Below, in pieces: positions 34,055 through 43,150 of a stretch of DNA of 64,000 nt. The stretch is from Sulfitobacter sp. CW3 (GTDB lineage Bacteria > Pseudomonadota > Alphaproteobacteria > Rhodobacterales > Rhodobacteraceae). Under the pieces are notes generated by a model that made no database searches, was not told where the DNA came from, and saw nothing but the letters and a program-made list of their open reading frames with translations. Numbering within the stretch: the stretch's first letter is position 1; each line of letters starts with the position of its first letter. A program made the translations under genes and the position numbers. The stretch lies in NCBI RefSeq assembly GCF_019392245.1, contig NZ_JAHXRL010000003.1, forward strand, positions 434,001 to 498,000, read 5' to 3'.

Positions 34055-34109
34055 ATATGCGCCATGGCAACCGCCTTTCCATGCGGTTGCCAAAAACAAG
34101 ACGAACGAA

Positions 34110-34862
34110 ATGAACCCGATGATCAATTCCGTAAAAGAACCGGAAGCCTCAAATCGGGCGCGGTTCGTTGATGCCTTCCGCACCCTGCTGCCGACCGTCG
34201 CCTTCGTGGTCGTAATCTGGTCGGTATCAAGCTGGGGATACTCCGCCCTTGTGAATGCCATCGCGCTGGACAGCGGCTATGATGATGCGCCGCTCTTGTT
34301 TGCCGGATACTATCTTATCTGGACAGTCATCGTTTTGCTGGCATTCCGGCCTGTCTTCAAAGGTCAGTTGTCGCGGCCTGCGCTCTCTGGCCACGCCGTT
34401 GCACTTACGCCTGTTCTGATTGGTTATGGCCTCTTTGTCGCCGTGGCGCTTCCGCTCTTGCCGGATGTGTCAGTCTATCGAGCCCCGTCGGACCCGCCGG
34501 AATTCATGTTTGCAACGGCTTGGTATTACCTCCCTAAATCGGCCGACATCCTGTTTCAGCAGGTTCTCGTCGCGACCATGGTGCTACGTGCGGATCGTGC
34601 ACGCATGTCGTTTTGGGGGATCTCGATCATGATGGGCGTTCTTTTTGGCGGCTTTCACCTGACGCTCTCCCTCGATGGGTTCTTGCTGCCCTACGTGGCA
34701 AGGTTCACCATCGCCGCCTCGATCTTCGGGCTCGTGATCCCATGGCTTTATTTGCGCACACGCCATGGATTTCGCTGGGCGTACGGTCTGCACTGGGGCT
34801 TTTACGCGCTGGACGCCGCGCTCACGCATATCCTTCTGGCCGTGCCAAAGTGGGCAATGTGA
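34110..34862 (+). CDS. CPBP-like intramembrane protein with degenerate catalytic motif
   Basis: The 250-residue membrane protein has about seven hydrophobic segments and the layout of CPBP/Abi intramembrane glutamic proteases. Motif 1 reads ILFQQVLVATMVLR, with Q150-Q151 where the family has paired Glu. Motif 2 is FGGFHL (H183) and motif 3 is GLHWGFYAL (H228). Loss of the glutamates suggests it is not a protease. I chose ATG 34110 because an upstream in-frame ATG at 34047 would lie in the operator; ATG 34119 is also possible. It is divergent from marR and may be co-regulated. Confidence 0.65.
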   Translation: MNPMINSVKEPEASNRARFVDAFRTLLPTVAFVVVIWSVSSWGYSALVNAIALDSGYDDAPLLFAGYYLIWTVIVLLAFRPVFKGQLSRPALSGHAVALTPVLIGYGLFVAVALPLLPDVSVYRAPSDPPEFMFATAWYYLPKSADILFQQVLVATMVLRADRARMSFWGISIMMGVLFGGFHLTLSLDGFLLPYVARFTIAASIFGLVIPWLYLRTRHGFRWAYGLHWGFYALDAALTHILLAVPKWAM

Positions 34863-35185
34863 TGGAATTCCTGATGATTGACCCCGCAATTGAAGCGATC
34901 TGTAACCGTCAGCGTCCCCGATAAGTCGCCATTGGAACTGAGGCGGCAAACGTCTGCATTCCGCCATTTCTGTGCAATATGACCGTCAGCTATAGGCTCC
35001 GGACCGACGTTCGCTGGACTTGGCCGTAAGGGTTGCGACACCAACTTGGGTGAAACCTGCAATGGTACGCTTGATGTGAATGTTTGTTGGCGGTACTATG
35101 TGCGCAATACCCTACGCAGTATTAATCGATAGGGTGACATAGATACGCAAAAAAAAGGCGTATCAATATTGGCAGGTGGCCGGAA
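34863..35185. other. Intergenic region before the Hint-domain gene
   Basis: About 320 bases have no credible gene. Near the right end are a CCCTA/TAGGG inverted repeat (about 35110-35135) and an ATACGC/GCGTAT stem around an A-run (35143-35163), 22 bases before the Hint gene start. These may control that gene or end upstream transcription. Confidence 0.4.
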
Positions 35186-36319
35186 ATGGCTGAGCGGACG
35201 ATTTATGTATTCGCCAAGAGCGATGTCGCGATTACCCGTGACTCGGGCGGCGGGCAGCCGGTTGCGGGCGACTTGATCGGCGCGTCTCTGAATGGTGACG
35301 CTTTTAGCTGGCAAAGCCCAACCGATCTTAGCCTCACGTTTTCAGGGTCCATGACCGCAATCACATTCGAAGATACCGACGGTATTCTACGTGACGATCC
35401 GTTCGCGGATTCGACTGTCACGGATCAATTCTTAACCGAGCCCGTCACGATCAATGGCACGACATATGAGCCAAGCACCGGAACAGTGAGATGGGACAAC
35501 CCGCAACCCGTGAATGTCGAAAACGAATACGAAGTCACGCTGTTCGACGACAACGGTACGGTATATCACATGGTTGGTATCTCGATCACGCAGGGTTACT
35601 CGACCCAAGTCGTAGGTGTGGCTTTTAACGGGGCAACGCCACCGCCCGGGACCACGCTCCACTACATCCAGACCGTGTCGACCTATAGTGCAACAGGGCA
35701 AACTATGACCGTTCCCGAGGCGACCGTCTGCTTTCTGGCCGGAACCTTGATCGAGACACCTGCCGGGCCTCTCCCAATTGAAGGCTTAAAGGCAGGTATG
35801 GAGGTTTTGACCCTGAGCGGCACCGCAAGGCCGATCCGCTGGATCGGTCAAAGCTCGGTATGCGGTCTGGGTAAATTGGCACCGATTTGCATCAAGTCCG
35901 GTGTTCTGGGTAATACACGTGATCTTTATATGTCTCCCAACCACCGGGTCTTGGTGAGATCAAGCAAGGCCGAGCTAAGCTTTGGGCAATGCGATGTATT
36001 GGTGCCGGCCAAAGCCTTTGTCGATGGCGTGAATGTCGTGCGCGTGCCCATGCCCAAGGCCAGCTATCTGCACATTTTGCTTGATGAACACGACATGGTT
36101 TTCTCGGAAGGTATCGCCACCGAAAGTCTGTTCAGTGGCTCGGTGACAGTGGGTGTTTTGGCCGCAGACGCGCTGGCCGAATTGGAAGAAATATTTCCGC
36201 ATTTCCAACACTCACAACAACGGTCCAGCCACTTGGCTCTGACCATGTCAGAGGCGCGGTACCTAATAGAGAGCGGCTCACACGGCGATGTGCATTCGGT
36301 CGAACTGTGTGCGGCTTGA
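35186..36319 (+). CDS. Hint (Hedgehog/intein) domain-containing protein
   Basis: The 377-residue protein has a non-conserved Thr/Asp-rich N-terminal half with beta-sheet character (residues 1-180). A Hint domain starts at ATVCFLAGTLIETPAGPLPIEGLKAGMEVLTL, where the Cys is the splicing-type nucleophile position. SPNHRVLVRSS follows, with the conserved His. Such proteins are abundant in Roseobacters and many are secreted by type I export; no typical signal peptide is present. Self-cleavage is possible but not shown. No neighbouring exporter is present. Confidence 0.85.
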   Translation: MAERTIYVFAKSDVAITRDSGGGQPVAGDLIGASLNGDAFSWQSPTDLSLTFSGSMTAITFEDTDGILRDDPFADSTVTDQFLTEPVTINGTTYEPSTGTVRWDNPQPVNVENEYEVTLFDDNGTVYHMVGISITQGYSTQVVGVAFNGATPPPGTTLHYIQTVSTYSATGQTMTVPEATVCFLAGTLIETPAGPLPIEGLKAGMEVLTLSGTARPIRWIGQSSVCGLGKLAPICIKSGVLGNTRDLYMSPNHRVLVRSSKAELSFGQCDVLVPAKAFVDGVNVVRVPMPKASYLHILLDEHDMVFSEGIATESLFSGSVTVGVLAADALAELEEIFPHFQHSQQRSSHLALTMSEARYLIESGSHGDVHSVELCAA

Positions 36320-36536
36320 TCTCGATCTCTAGAGGCGCGTTAACAATATAGATGCACGTCGCACTCCAACAGTCGTAGATATGTTTCTGCGTAATGGATA
36401 CAACGGACAGGTCAAGGTCCGTCGCCTTACGTGAGCGCCGAAACTGAGAGCGATTCATGCGTTCAAAACACATCGCAAAACGATCAAATTGCATGTTGTG
36501 CGACAGGGCTATCTGTCGCCAGCCTAAGCATCCAAA

Positions 36537-37418
36537 CTACGCGGGCACTTCGCCGATCAGCCAATGGCGAAATGCTTTGATCTCATCGGGGCCCGCGGCT
36601 GTGTCACGCATCACGAGGTAGTAGGCCTCGCGGATCGGCAGGCGGTATTCGAAAATCGACACCAAATCCCCACGGTTCACGAACGGCTGGGAAAAACTTT
36701 CGTGGATCAGCGCGGCTCCGAACCCGGCCGCGATTGTCTGCAGTGCAATCAGCGAAGAATCTGCCGTGAGCCAAATTGGCGGTTCGGGAATTTCCAGATC
36801 GTAAAGCTCAGACAGCCGCCGCCATTCGACCTCGGAGCCGAGTACTGGCACGATCCCTGCTGCCAGCACTTCTTGAATGCGTGGCTCTGGACCGAAAGAC
36901 CGCGCATGATCGGGGTGACAAACAACGGTGGCAACCTCTTCACCCAGTTTCCAGATTTTGGGCTCGTCCCAGTGGCCGGTTCCATAGCGGATATCGATAT
37001 CGATCGCTTCGTTTTCCATCCGGTCGGACCACACGGCCGTCGACAGGGAAATCTCGATATCGGGATGGAGATCGTGAAAGGCTTTTAGCCGCGGGGCGAG
37101 GACAAGTGTCGCATAGCTGATCGAGGCCCGTATCCGGACCTTTCGCTTGCGGCGTACCGTAAAAAGACCCTCGGTTGCGTCCTGCATCTCTGAGAAAGAC
37201 TTCCGCACGGGCAATGCGTAAGCCTGCCCCATGTCGGTCAGTTCGACACCGCGCGGGAGGCGGCGAAATAACAGGGTATCCAAATGCTGTTCCAACAGGC
37301 GGATTTGCTGGCTGACGGCTGCCGGTGTCAGGTTCAGTTCGAATGCAGCATCGGAAAAACTGCTGTGGCGCGCTGCAGCCTCAAAGGCTCTCAGCCATGT
37401 TACATGGGGCAGTCGCAT
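36537..37418 (-). CDS. LysR-family transcriptional regulator (GcvA-like)
   Basis: The 293-residue protein has the LysR N-terminal HTH (LRAFEAAARHSSFSDAAFELNLTPAAVSQQIRLLEQHLDTLLFRRLPRGVELTDMG, about residues 8-62) and a substrate-binding domain. The sequence is closest in style to GcvA-type regulators. ATG 37418 is chosen because GAGGTG lies 5 bases upstream; the longer frame to 37469 lacks this. It faces the GMC/dehydratase/aldehyde dehydrogenase genes and probably controls them. Its 5' leader can fold so that the ribosome-binding site is paired. Confidence 0.92.
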   Translation of the reverse strand: MRLPHVTWLRAFEAAARHSSFSDAAFELNLTPAAVSQQIRLLEQHLDTLLFRRLPRGVELTDMGQAYALPVRKSFSEMQDATEGLFTVRRKRKVRIRASISYATLVLAPRLKAFHDLHPDIEISLSTAVWSDRMENEAIDIDIRYGTGHWDEPKIWKLGEEVATVVCHPDHARSFGPEPRIQEVLAAGIVPVLGSEVEWRRLSELYDLEIPEPPIWLTADSSLIALQTIAAGFGAALIHESFSQPFVNRGDLVSIFEYRLPIREAYYLVMRDTAAGPDEIKAFRHWLIGEVPA

Positions 37419-37422
37419 AGGA

Positions 37423-37492
37423 CACCTCTGGCTTGCGCGTGCCGAACATCGACACCCATTGTCTGACATATTCCGAAAGCAAGACAGAGGTG
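37423..37492. promoter_or_regulatory. Inverted repeat covering the lysR ribosome-binding site
   Basis: CACCTCTGGCTTGC (37423-37436) and GCAAGACAGAGGTG (37479-37492) pair at 13 of 14 positions across a 42-base loop. On the lysR transcript this hairpin would include the AGAGGTG Shine-Dalgarno sequence. It could be a translational lock or a binding site for the LysR protein in the divergent promoter. Confidence 0.5.
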
Positions 37493-37599
37493 AAGCGCGA
37501 AACCGTCAAAATGAACGGACCCAATGACGCCAAAGCGATTGTTTGTCACCGCAGCCCGCCTGCGATCATATCCACCACTCACGAGGAGGATAGCGCAAT

Positions 37600-39258
37600 A
37601 TGGTCGATGCTTCATATGATTACATTGTCGTAGGGGCCGGATCGGCTGGTTGCGCGCTTGTCGAGCGGTTGACCCGGGACGGAAAAATGCGCGTGCTGCT
37701 GCTCGAGGCTGGTGGTTCGGACCGTCGATTCTGGATCAAAGTGCCTATCGGTTATGGCGTCAACTTTACCAACCCGCGCCTGAACTGGAGCTATCACGCC
37801 GAGCCGGATGCCGCGTTGGACGGGCGCAGCATGTATTGGCCGCGTGGTAAAGTCATCGGCGGATCAAGCTCGATCAATGCGATGGCCTATATGCGCGGGC
37901 TGCCGCATGATTTTGATGATTGGGAAAACGCCGGGGCAAAGGATTGGTCGTGGGTCTCTGTTCTTCCGGCCTATCAGCGGATGGAGCGGCATCTGGAACG
38001 CGGCCCTGACGGAAAACGCCAAGAGCGGGGCGACGGGTTACTGAGCATCAGTGACCTGAGCGACCAGATGAATCCCTTTTCGGCGCGGTTTTTGGCCGCC
38101 GCGCAGGATTGTGGCTGGGCCAGTTGCCAGGATCTGAGCGCGGTAACGGAGGAGGCTGTCGGGTATTACCGCAGCACGGTGCGCAACGGTTTGCGCTGTT
38201 CGGCGGCGGATGCATTTCTGGCACCGGCGTGCCGCCGTGACACGCTGCGGGTGGTGACAAATGCAGTGGTCGAAAAAGTGACGTTTGATGGCAAACGGGC
38301 GATGGGGCTGCGGTACCGTGTGGGTGATCAGAGTTTCGATGTCGCAGCCGGACGCGAGGTGATCCTGTGCGCAGGGGCGGTCAATTCGCCCAAGTTGCTG
38401 CAACTCTCTGGCGTGGCTTCCGCTCGCATGCTGCGCGGGCTTGGCATCGCGGTCCATCACGATCTGCCTGAGGTCGGGCAGGGGCTTCAGGATCATCTTG
38501 CCATTTCCCATCTCTTTCGCGCCACGGCACCGACGTTGAATAATACCCTCGGGCGTTTCCTTCCACGGATGTTGGCGGGCTTACGCTATGTCGCGACGCG
38601 GCGGGGGCCGCTGGCTGTGCCTGTAAACCAAGTGGGGGGCTACGTCAGAAGCCGGCCTGAATACGCGCGGCCAGATATGCAAATCTATTGCAACCCTCTG
38701 TCCTATCAAAGCGGGGCAGATGGCAAACCGGTTCCGGACCACGCGCCGGGCTATTTGCTGAGCGCACAGCTGTGCCGGCCGGACAGTCGGGGCGAGATTA
38801 TGATCAGATCGTCTGATCCGCGGGACGCGCCACTGATCCGCGCGAATTCTCTTGCGACCGAGCATGATCGCGACGGTGCCCGCCGCGCCATTGAGGTCAT
38901 AGACAGGTTGGCCGCGACACCCACACTTTCAACGCGCACCAGCAGGCGCTTGGTGCCCGATCCGGCGATAACGGATCGCGATGACCTGATGGATGATTTT
39001 CGCGCCCGTGCTTCTACCGTTTTTCATCCTACATCCACCTGTCGCATGGGGCGCACGGCGAAGGATTCTGTGCTGGACGGGCGGTTGCGCGTGCATGGCG
39101 TAACAGGTTTGCGCGTCGTCGACAGCTCGGCCTTTCCGGCGGTCACCTCGGGCAACACAAACGCGCCGACGATGATGTTGGCCATACGCGCGGCGGAAAT
39201 GATCCTCGAGGATGCCGCGACCAAGGATAATGAAAGGGTAATGTGCCATGCGACTTGA
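37600..39258 (+). CDS. GMC-family FAD-dependent oxidoreductase (choline/alcohol dehydrogenase-like)
   Basis: The 552-residue flavoenzyme begins with the FAD-binding YDYIVVGAGSAGCALVERL and LLLEAGG. It has the GMC signature WPRGKVIGGSSSINAMAYMRG, and the C-terminal catalytic region FHPTSTCRMG with the active-site His and DSSAFPAVTSGNTNAPTMMLA. It oxidises an alcohol to an aldehyde. The aldehyde dehydrogenase two genes downstream probably takes the product onward. The last bases overlap the start of the enolase-superfamily gene, so the genes form an operon. Confidence 0.92.
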   Translation: MVDASYDYIVVGAGSAGCALVERLTRDGKMRVLLLEAGGSDRRFWIKVPIGYGVNFTNPRLNWSYHAEPDAALDGRSMYWPRGKVIGGSSSINAMAYMRGLPHDFDDWENAGAKDWSWVSVLPAYQRMERHLERGPDGKRQERGDGLLSISDLSDQMNPFSARFLAAAQDCGWASCQDLSAVTEEAVGYYRSTVRNGLRCSAADAFLAPACRRDTLRVVTNAVVEKVTFDGKRAMGLRYRVGDQSFDVAAGREVILCAGAVNSPKLLQLSGVASARMLRGLGIAVHHDLPEVGQGLQDHLAISHLFRATAPTLNNTLGRFLPRMLAGLRYVATRRGPLAVPVNQVGGYVRSRPEYARPDMQIYCNPLSYQSGADGKPVPDHAPGYLLSAQLCRPDSRGEIMIRSSDPRDAPLIRANSLATEHDRDGARRAIEVIDRLAATPTLSTRTSRRLVPDPAITDRDDLMDDFRARASTVFHPTSTCRMGRTAKDSVLDGRLRVHGVTGLRVVDSSAFPAVTSGNTNAPTMMLAIRAAEMILEDAATKDNERVMCHAT

Positions 39259-40456
39259 AACCATCGAAACCTTTGTTTTCGGCAATCCCCCTCCACGCCA
39301 TGGCGGTCGGTATTTTATCTTCGTCCGTCTCACAACAGCCTGCGGCATTACGGGCGTGGGCGAAATTTACAACGCTACCTTTGGCCCCGATCTGGTCACC
39401 GCGATGGCCCAAGACATGTTTCAACGGCAGTTCGAGGGGGCGGACCCGCACCACATCGAACGCCTTTGGCGGCAAAGCTATGGCGCGGGCTTTACCCAGC
39501 GGCCGGACGTGACGGTGATGGGCGTGCTGAGCGGGCTGGAAATGGCGTGCTGGGACATCATCGGCAAGGCGGCGGATCAACCGGTCCATCAATTGCTTGG
39601 GGGCAAAGTACACGACCGTCTGCGCAGCTATACCTATCTTTATCCGCCTGAGGGCGACGTTTATCCCGCACCCGGCACCCCCAGCGTTTATGACGATCCC
39701 GATCTGGCCGCCGAGGTTGCTGTTCAGATGGTCGACAAGGGTTTCACAGCCGTGAAGTTCGACCCCGCCGGCCCGTTTTCGGTCTACGACGGTCACCAAC
39801 CCCGGCTTGCGGATATCGCGCTCTCCGAAATGTTCTGCAAACGCATTCGCGAGGCTGTCGGCGACAGAGCGGACCTGCTGTTCGGCACCCACGGGCAATT
39901 TACCGTATCAGGTGCAAAGCGGCTGGCACGGCGGCTGGAGGCGTACGACCCCCTTTGGTTCGAGGAACCGACCACGCCTGAAAATCCCGCAGACATGGCC
40001 GAGATCGCGCGCTTTACGTCGATCCCTGTCGCAGCGGGGGAACGGCTGTGCACCAAGCACGAATTTGCGCGCGTGTTGGAGGCAGGGGCCGCTTCGATCC
40101 TGCAGCTGAACCTTGGTCGCGTCGGGGGGTTACTGGAAGCCAAGAAGATCGCCGGGATGGCCGAAACCCGACAGGCGCAGATCGCACCGCATTTGTATTG
40201 CGGCCCCGTGGTCGCGGCTGCAAACATCCGGATCGCGGCCTGTAGCCCGAATTTTCTGATCCTCGAGAGTATCGGAACCTTTGATGGCCCGTATATGTCG
40301 TGCCTAAAGACCGACATCACATGGGAAGACGGTTATGTCATTCCATCCACCGCGCCGGGCCTTGGCGTGGAACTGGACGATGCAGCCATCGCCGCGTCAC
40401 CCTATACTGGCACTGAGCTGCATCTGACGATGGCGCAACAACCCGTAAACCCCTGA
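39248..40456 (+). CDS. Mandelate racemase/muconate lactonizing family protein (probable sugar-acid dehydratase)
   Basis: The 402-residue enolase-superfamily enzyme has the capping domain (FVRLTTACGITGVGEIYNATFGPDL), KFDPAG near the catalytic Lys region, FGTHGQFT and WFEEPTTPENPADMAEIARFTSIPVAAGE (metal-ligand Glu residues), and the late QLNLGRVGGLLEAKKIAGMAE plus PHLYCGPV. Family members remove water from, or racemise, carboxylate sugars. Context with an alcohol and an aldehyde dehydrogenase suggests sugar-acid breakdown; the substrate is unknown. The start overlaps the GMC gene by 11 bases. Confidence 0.9.
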   Translation: MRLETIETFVFGNPPPRHGGRYFIFVRLTTACGITGVGEIYNATFGPDLVTAMAQDMFQRQFEGADPHHIERLWRQSYGAGFTQRPDVTVMGVLSGLEMACWDIIGKAADQPVHQLLGGKVHDRLRSYTYLYPPEGDVYPAPGTPSVYDDPDLAAEVAVQMVDKGFTAVKFDPAGPFSVYDGHQPRLADIALSEMFCKRIREAVGDRADLLFGTHGQFTVSGAKRLARRLEAYDPLWFEEPTTPENPADMAEIARFTSIPVAAGERLCTKHEFARVLEAGAASILQLNLGRVGGLLEAKKIAGMAETRQAQIAPHLYCGPVVAAANIRIAACSPNFLILESIGTFDGPYMSCLKTDITWEDGYVIPSTAPGLGVELDDAAIAASPYTGTELHLTMAQQPVNP

Positions 40457-40474
40457 CTTACATAGAGGACCAAC

Positions 40475-41905
40475 ATGCACACGCTTGATACATTCTATAT
40501 CGACGGCGAATGGGTCGCCCCTGAAGGCACAGCGACCATGCCGATCAAGAACCCTGCCAACAACACCCAGATTGGCATCTTGACCCTTGGCAGTACCGTC
40601 GACGTGGACCGTGCAGTCGCCGCTGCAAAAACCGCTTTCGAAACATTCTCGCGGACGACCAAGGCAGAACGCCTTGCGCTGCTGCGCAAGCTGCTTGAGA
40701 TAACCAAGCGCCGTCAGGGCGATCTGGCCCGGGCGATAACAGCCGAGATGGGCGCGCCCGCAAGCATGGCACATGACGTACAGGCCGAAAGCGGGGTCGG
40801 GCATCTGGTGTCCTTCATCGAAGCACTTGAGGAAATGGTAGAGGAAGAGGAACTGCCCAACGGCGATATCCTGAACCGAGAACCTATCGGTGTGGTCGGA
40901 ATGATCACGCCTTGGAACTGGCCGATCAACCAGATCGCGCTGAAGGTCATCCCTGCATTGGCCACGGGTGCCACTTGCGTGCTCAAGCCGTCAGAACACA
41001 CGCCGCTTTCGGCCAATATCTACGCCGAAATTGTGCATGAGGCGGGGTATCCTGCGGGCGTGTTCAATCTTGTCCACGGTGACGGCCCGACCGTCGGTGC
41101 CGCGATATCGTCGCATCCCGATGTTGCGATGGTGTCCTTCACCGGATCGACCCGCGCGGGTGTCGAAGTATCCCGCGCCGCCGCCCCGGGTATCAAGCGC
41201 GTGACGCTGGAACTGGGTGGCAAATCCCCCAACCTTGTCTTTGCCGATTGCGACCTTGAAAAGCGTATCGCGGAAAGCGTGGCGGAGTGTTTCGACAATA
41301 CTGGCCAGTCCTGCAATGCGCCGACGCGGATGCTGGTTGAACGGTCCTGCTATGATCGCGCGCTGGAATTGGCCAAGGCCGCAGCGCAGGCGCAAAAGGT
41401 TGATGATCCGGCCAAACAGGGCGATCATATCGGGCCGCTCTTTGATGAAATCCAATATGATCGCGTCCAGACGATGATCCAGACAGGGATCGACGAAGGG
41501 GCGACTTTGCTGGCAGGGGGCCTTGGCAAACCCGACGGTTTGGAATTGGGCTGGTATGCGCGTCCAACTGTCTTTGCCGACGTGAACAACAACATGGCAA
41601 TCGCGCGGGAGGAAATCTTTGGCCCGGTTCTGGTGATGATCCCCTTTGATACCGAAGACGAGGCCATCGCCATCGCGAATGACACTGAATACGGCCTTGC
41701 CGCATTTGTTCAGACGGGTAGCGCGGAACGTGCAGACCGGGTGGCCCGCCGTTTGCGCGCGGGCGTTATAGCTGTGAACGGGCGCGCAACGGAGTACGGA
41801 TCGCCATTCGGGGGCTACAAGAAATCTGGCAACGGTCGCGAAGGCGGCGTTTTCGGTCTGGAAGATTACCAAGAGATCAAGGTGCGCACGCCCTTCGTGG
41901 TGTGA
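40475..41905 (+). CDS. NAD(P)-dependent aldehyde dehydrogenase
   Basis: The 476-residue enzyme has the standard aldehyde dehydrogenase fold: ITPWNWPINQIALKVIPALATG (cofactor pocket), FTGSTRAGVEVS, ELGGKSPNLVFADCDLE (catalytic Glu), NTGQSCNAPTRMLV (catalytic Cys) and EEIFGPVLVMIPFD. It oxidises an aldehyde to an acid and lies 18 bases after the enolase-superfamily gene in the same operon. A strong terminator follows. Confidence 0.94.
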   Translation: MHTLDTFYIDGEWVAPEGTATMPIKNPANNTQIGILTLGSTVDVDRAVAAAKTAFETFSRTTKAERLALLRKLLEITKRRQGDLARAITAEMGAPASMAHDVQAESGVGHLVSFIEALEEMVEEEELPNGDILNREPIGVVGMITPWNWPINQIALKVIPALATGATCVLKPSEHTPLSANIYAEIVHEAGYPAGVFNLVHGDGPTVGAAISSHPDVAMVSFTGSTRAGVEVSRAAAPGIKRVTLELGGKSPNLVFADCDLEKRIAESVAECFDNTGQSCNAPTRMLVERSCYDRALELAKAAAQAQKVDDPAKQGDHIGPLFDEIQYDRVQTMIQTGIDEGATLLAGGLGKPDGLELGWYARPTVFADVNNNMAIAREEIFGPVLVMIPFDTEDEAIAIANDTEYGLAAFVQTGSAERADRVARRLRAGVIAVNGRATEYGSPFGGYKKSGNGREGGVFGLEDYQEIKVRTPFVV

Positions 41906-41934
41906 GAACCGCACGCCTCGTGGCGCACATGTAA

Positions 41935-41968
41935 AAAGCCTGCACCAGAGCATGGTGCAGGCTTTATC
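41935..41968. terminator. Bidirectional intrinsic terminator
   Basis: A 12-bp stem (AAAGCCTGCACC at 41935-41946, GGTGCAGGCTTT at 41954-41965) with a 7-base loop lies 30 bases after the aldehyde dehydrogenase stop and just before the convergent dioxygenase stop. A/T tracts flank both sides, so it can serve both operons. Confidence 0.85.
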
Positions 41969-41982
41969 GTGGGTCCGCGCAG

Positions 41983-43140
41983 TTAGGCCGTTTGCAACAT
42001 CGACGCGTCTGAGGTCAGGCCGGTATGGCCCTGCTTCGCCAAGACGCGATAGGTTGATCGCAATGCCCCGCGGTCCGAGTAACACCCACGGAGGTGGCGT
42101 TTGCCACTGTCGGCGACGTACCCCTCTCGGCCATGCACGATGCGGTGATTGTCGAAGATGATGCAGTTTCCTGCCTCGGACCGGAAACGGACCACAAATC
42201 GATCCTCCTGCATCATCTTTAGAAACTTGATGAAAGCGGGGTAATAGCTGTCCAGCAGATCCTGCGGCAGGTCCATCGTATCCTGAAGGTGCTGCGAGAT
42301 GGTCACGCCGGTCACGCGCCCCTCTGGATCGGTCTCGATCACGCGCTGGTGGGCGCGGTAGTCCCAGTTGTCGTGGCGGTAAAAGAACGGGATCTTGTTG
42401 TCGGCCAGCAGGCGGAACGCTTCGGGGTCTTCTTCGCGCAAGGTCTCTGCCACTGAAGCGCCGTCAAGAAACAAAGAAAGGCCACCCTCTACGGTGTTCT
42501 CCATGCAGTGCAGGAATTGCACGCCGGGCGCGGCTTCTTCGCCGGGCAAATCGGTGTGCATCTCAAGCGGGCCGGCCGTGAAAGCAAGGTTCGTCGGCGC
42601 GATTTCAACACGGACATCAAAGAACAGCCCTTCAGCTGAAGGGGTGATCGGGCCGATGGCATTGACCAGTCGCGGCAGGCTGTCTGGGTCGGTGGCCATG
42701 CCGGTGACAATTGCTATGCCGTCCTCGATCAGCGCACGGGTGAGCTGCGCGCGGGATTCCGGGTCATCCAGCACGGCCTGCTGCGGCACGCGGGTAAATC
42801 GCAGCCCATGATCGGCATACCAAAGATTGCGTGGCAAATCAGCAGGATCGTCGGCGCGCCCGTTGGCCGTAAAGCTTTCCAGTAGTGCAAGCGGGATATG
42901 GCTGATTTGGGTTTCAGCCTGCCATTCAATGACAAGATCGGCCCCCTCGATCCGCGCAGCTTTTGCGCGCGGCAGATCGGGCAGGGATGCGACATCGAAA
43001 ATGCGTTCACGGGTTTGGCTGTCAATACAAGACGCGCAGGCATCGCGCAGCCAACAGTAGTTGAAATAGGTCGTTCCGGCGCACAGATGTACATTCAGGC
43101 CGGTATCGGTCAGGACAATTTGGGTCATGTTTATGCTCAT
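41983..43140 (-). CDS. Gamma-butyrobetaine hydroxylase-like Fe(II)/2-oxoglutarate dioxygenase
   Basis: The 385-residue protein has an N-terminal DUF971-like zinc segment (FNYCWLRDACASCIDSQTRERIFDV) and a TauD/TfdA domain with the iron-binding EMHTDLPGEEAAPGVQFLHC and the late NCIIFDNHRIVHGREGY (distal His and Arg region). This two-part layout is that of gamma-butyrobetaine hydroxylase and relatives in carnitine synthesis. I use ATG 43140, with ATG 43128 as alternative; longer readings run antisense into the aldolase gene. It is third in an operon with an aldolase and a dehydrogenase, so its substrate may differ from gamma-butyrobetaine. Confidence 0.85.
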   Translation of the reverse strand: MSINMTQIVLTDTGLNVHLCAGTTYFNYCWLRDACASCIDSQTRERIFDVASLPDLPRAKAARIEGADLVIEWQAETQISHIPLALLESFTANGRADDPADLPRNLWYADHGLRFTRVPQQAVLDDPESRAQLTRALIEDGIAIVTGMATDPDSLPRLVNAIGPITPSAEGLFFDVRVEIAPTNLAFTAGPLEMHTDLPGEEAAPGVQFLHCMENTVEGGLSLFLDGASVAETLREEDPEAFRLLADNKIPFFYRHDNWDYRAHQRVIETDPEGRVTGVTISQHLQDTMDLPQDLLDSYYPAFIKFLKMMQEDRFVVRFRSEAGNCIIFDNHRIVHGREGYVADSGKRHLRGCYSDRGALRSTYRVLAKQGHTGLTSDASMLQTA

Positions 43141-43150
43141 CTTTTGGCGA

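Noticed and set aside
33837..34109. N-terminal extension of the CPBP-like protein
   Set aside because: The extension is Arg-rich shadow sequence antisense to marR and crosses the operator.
33557..34261. Longer 234-residue reading of the MarR gene
   Set aside because: The extra 76 residues run antisense to the divergent membrane protein and across the operator palindrome. ATG 34033 fits MarR length.
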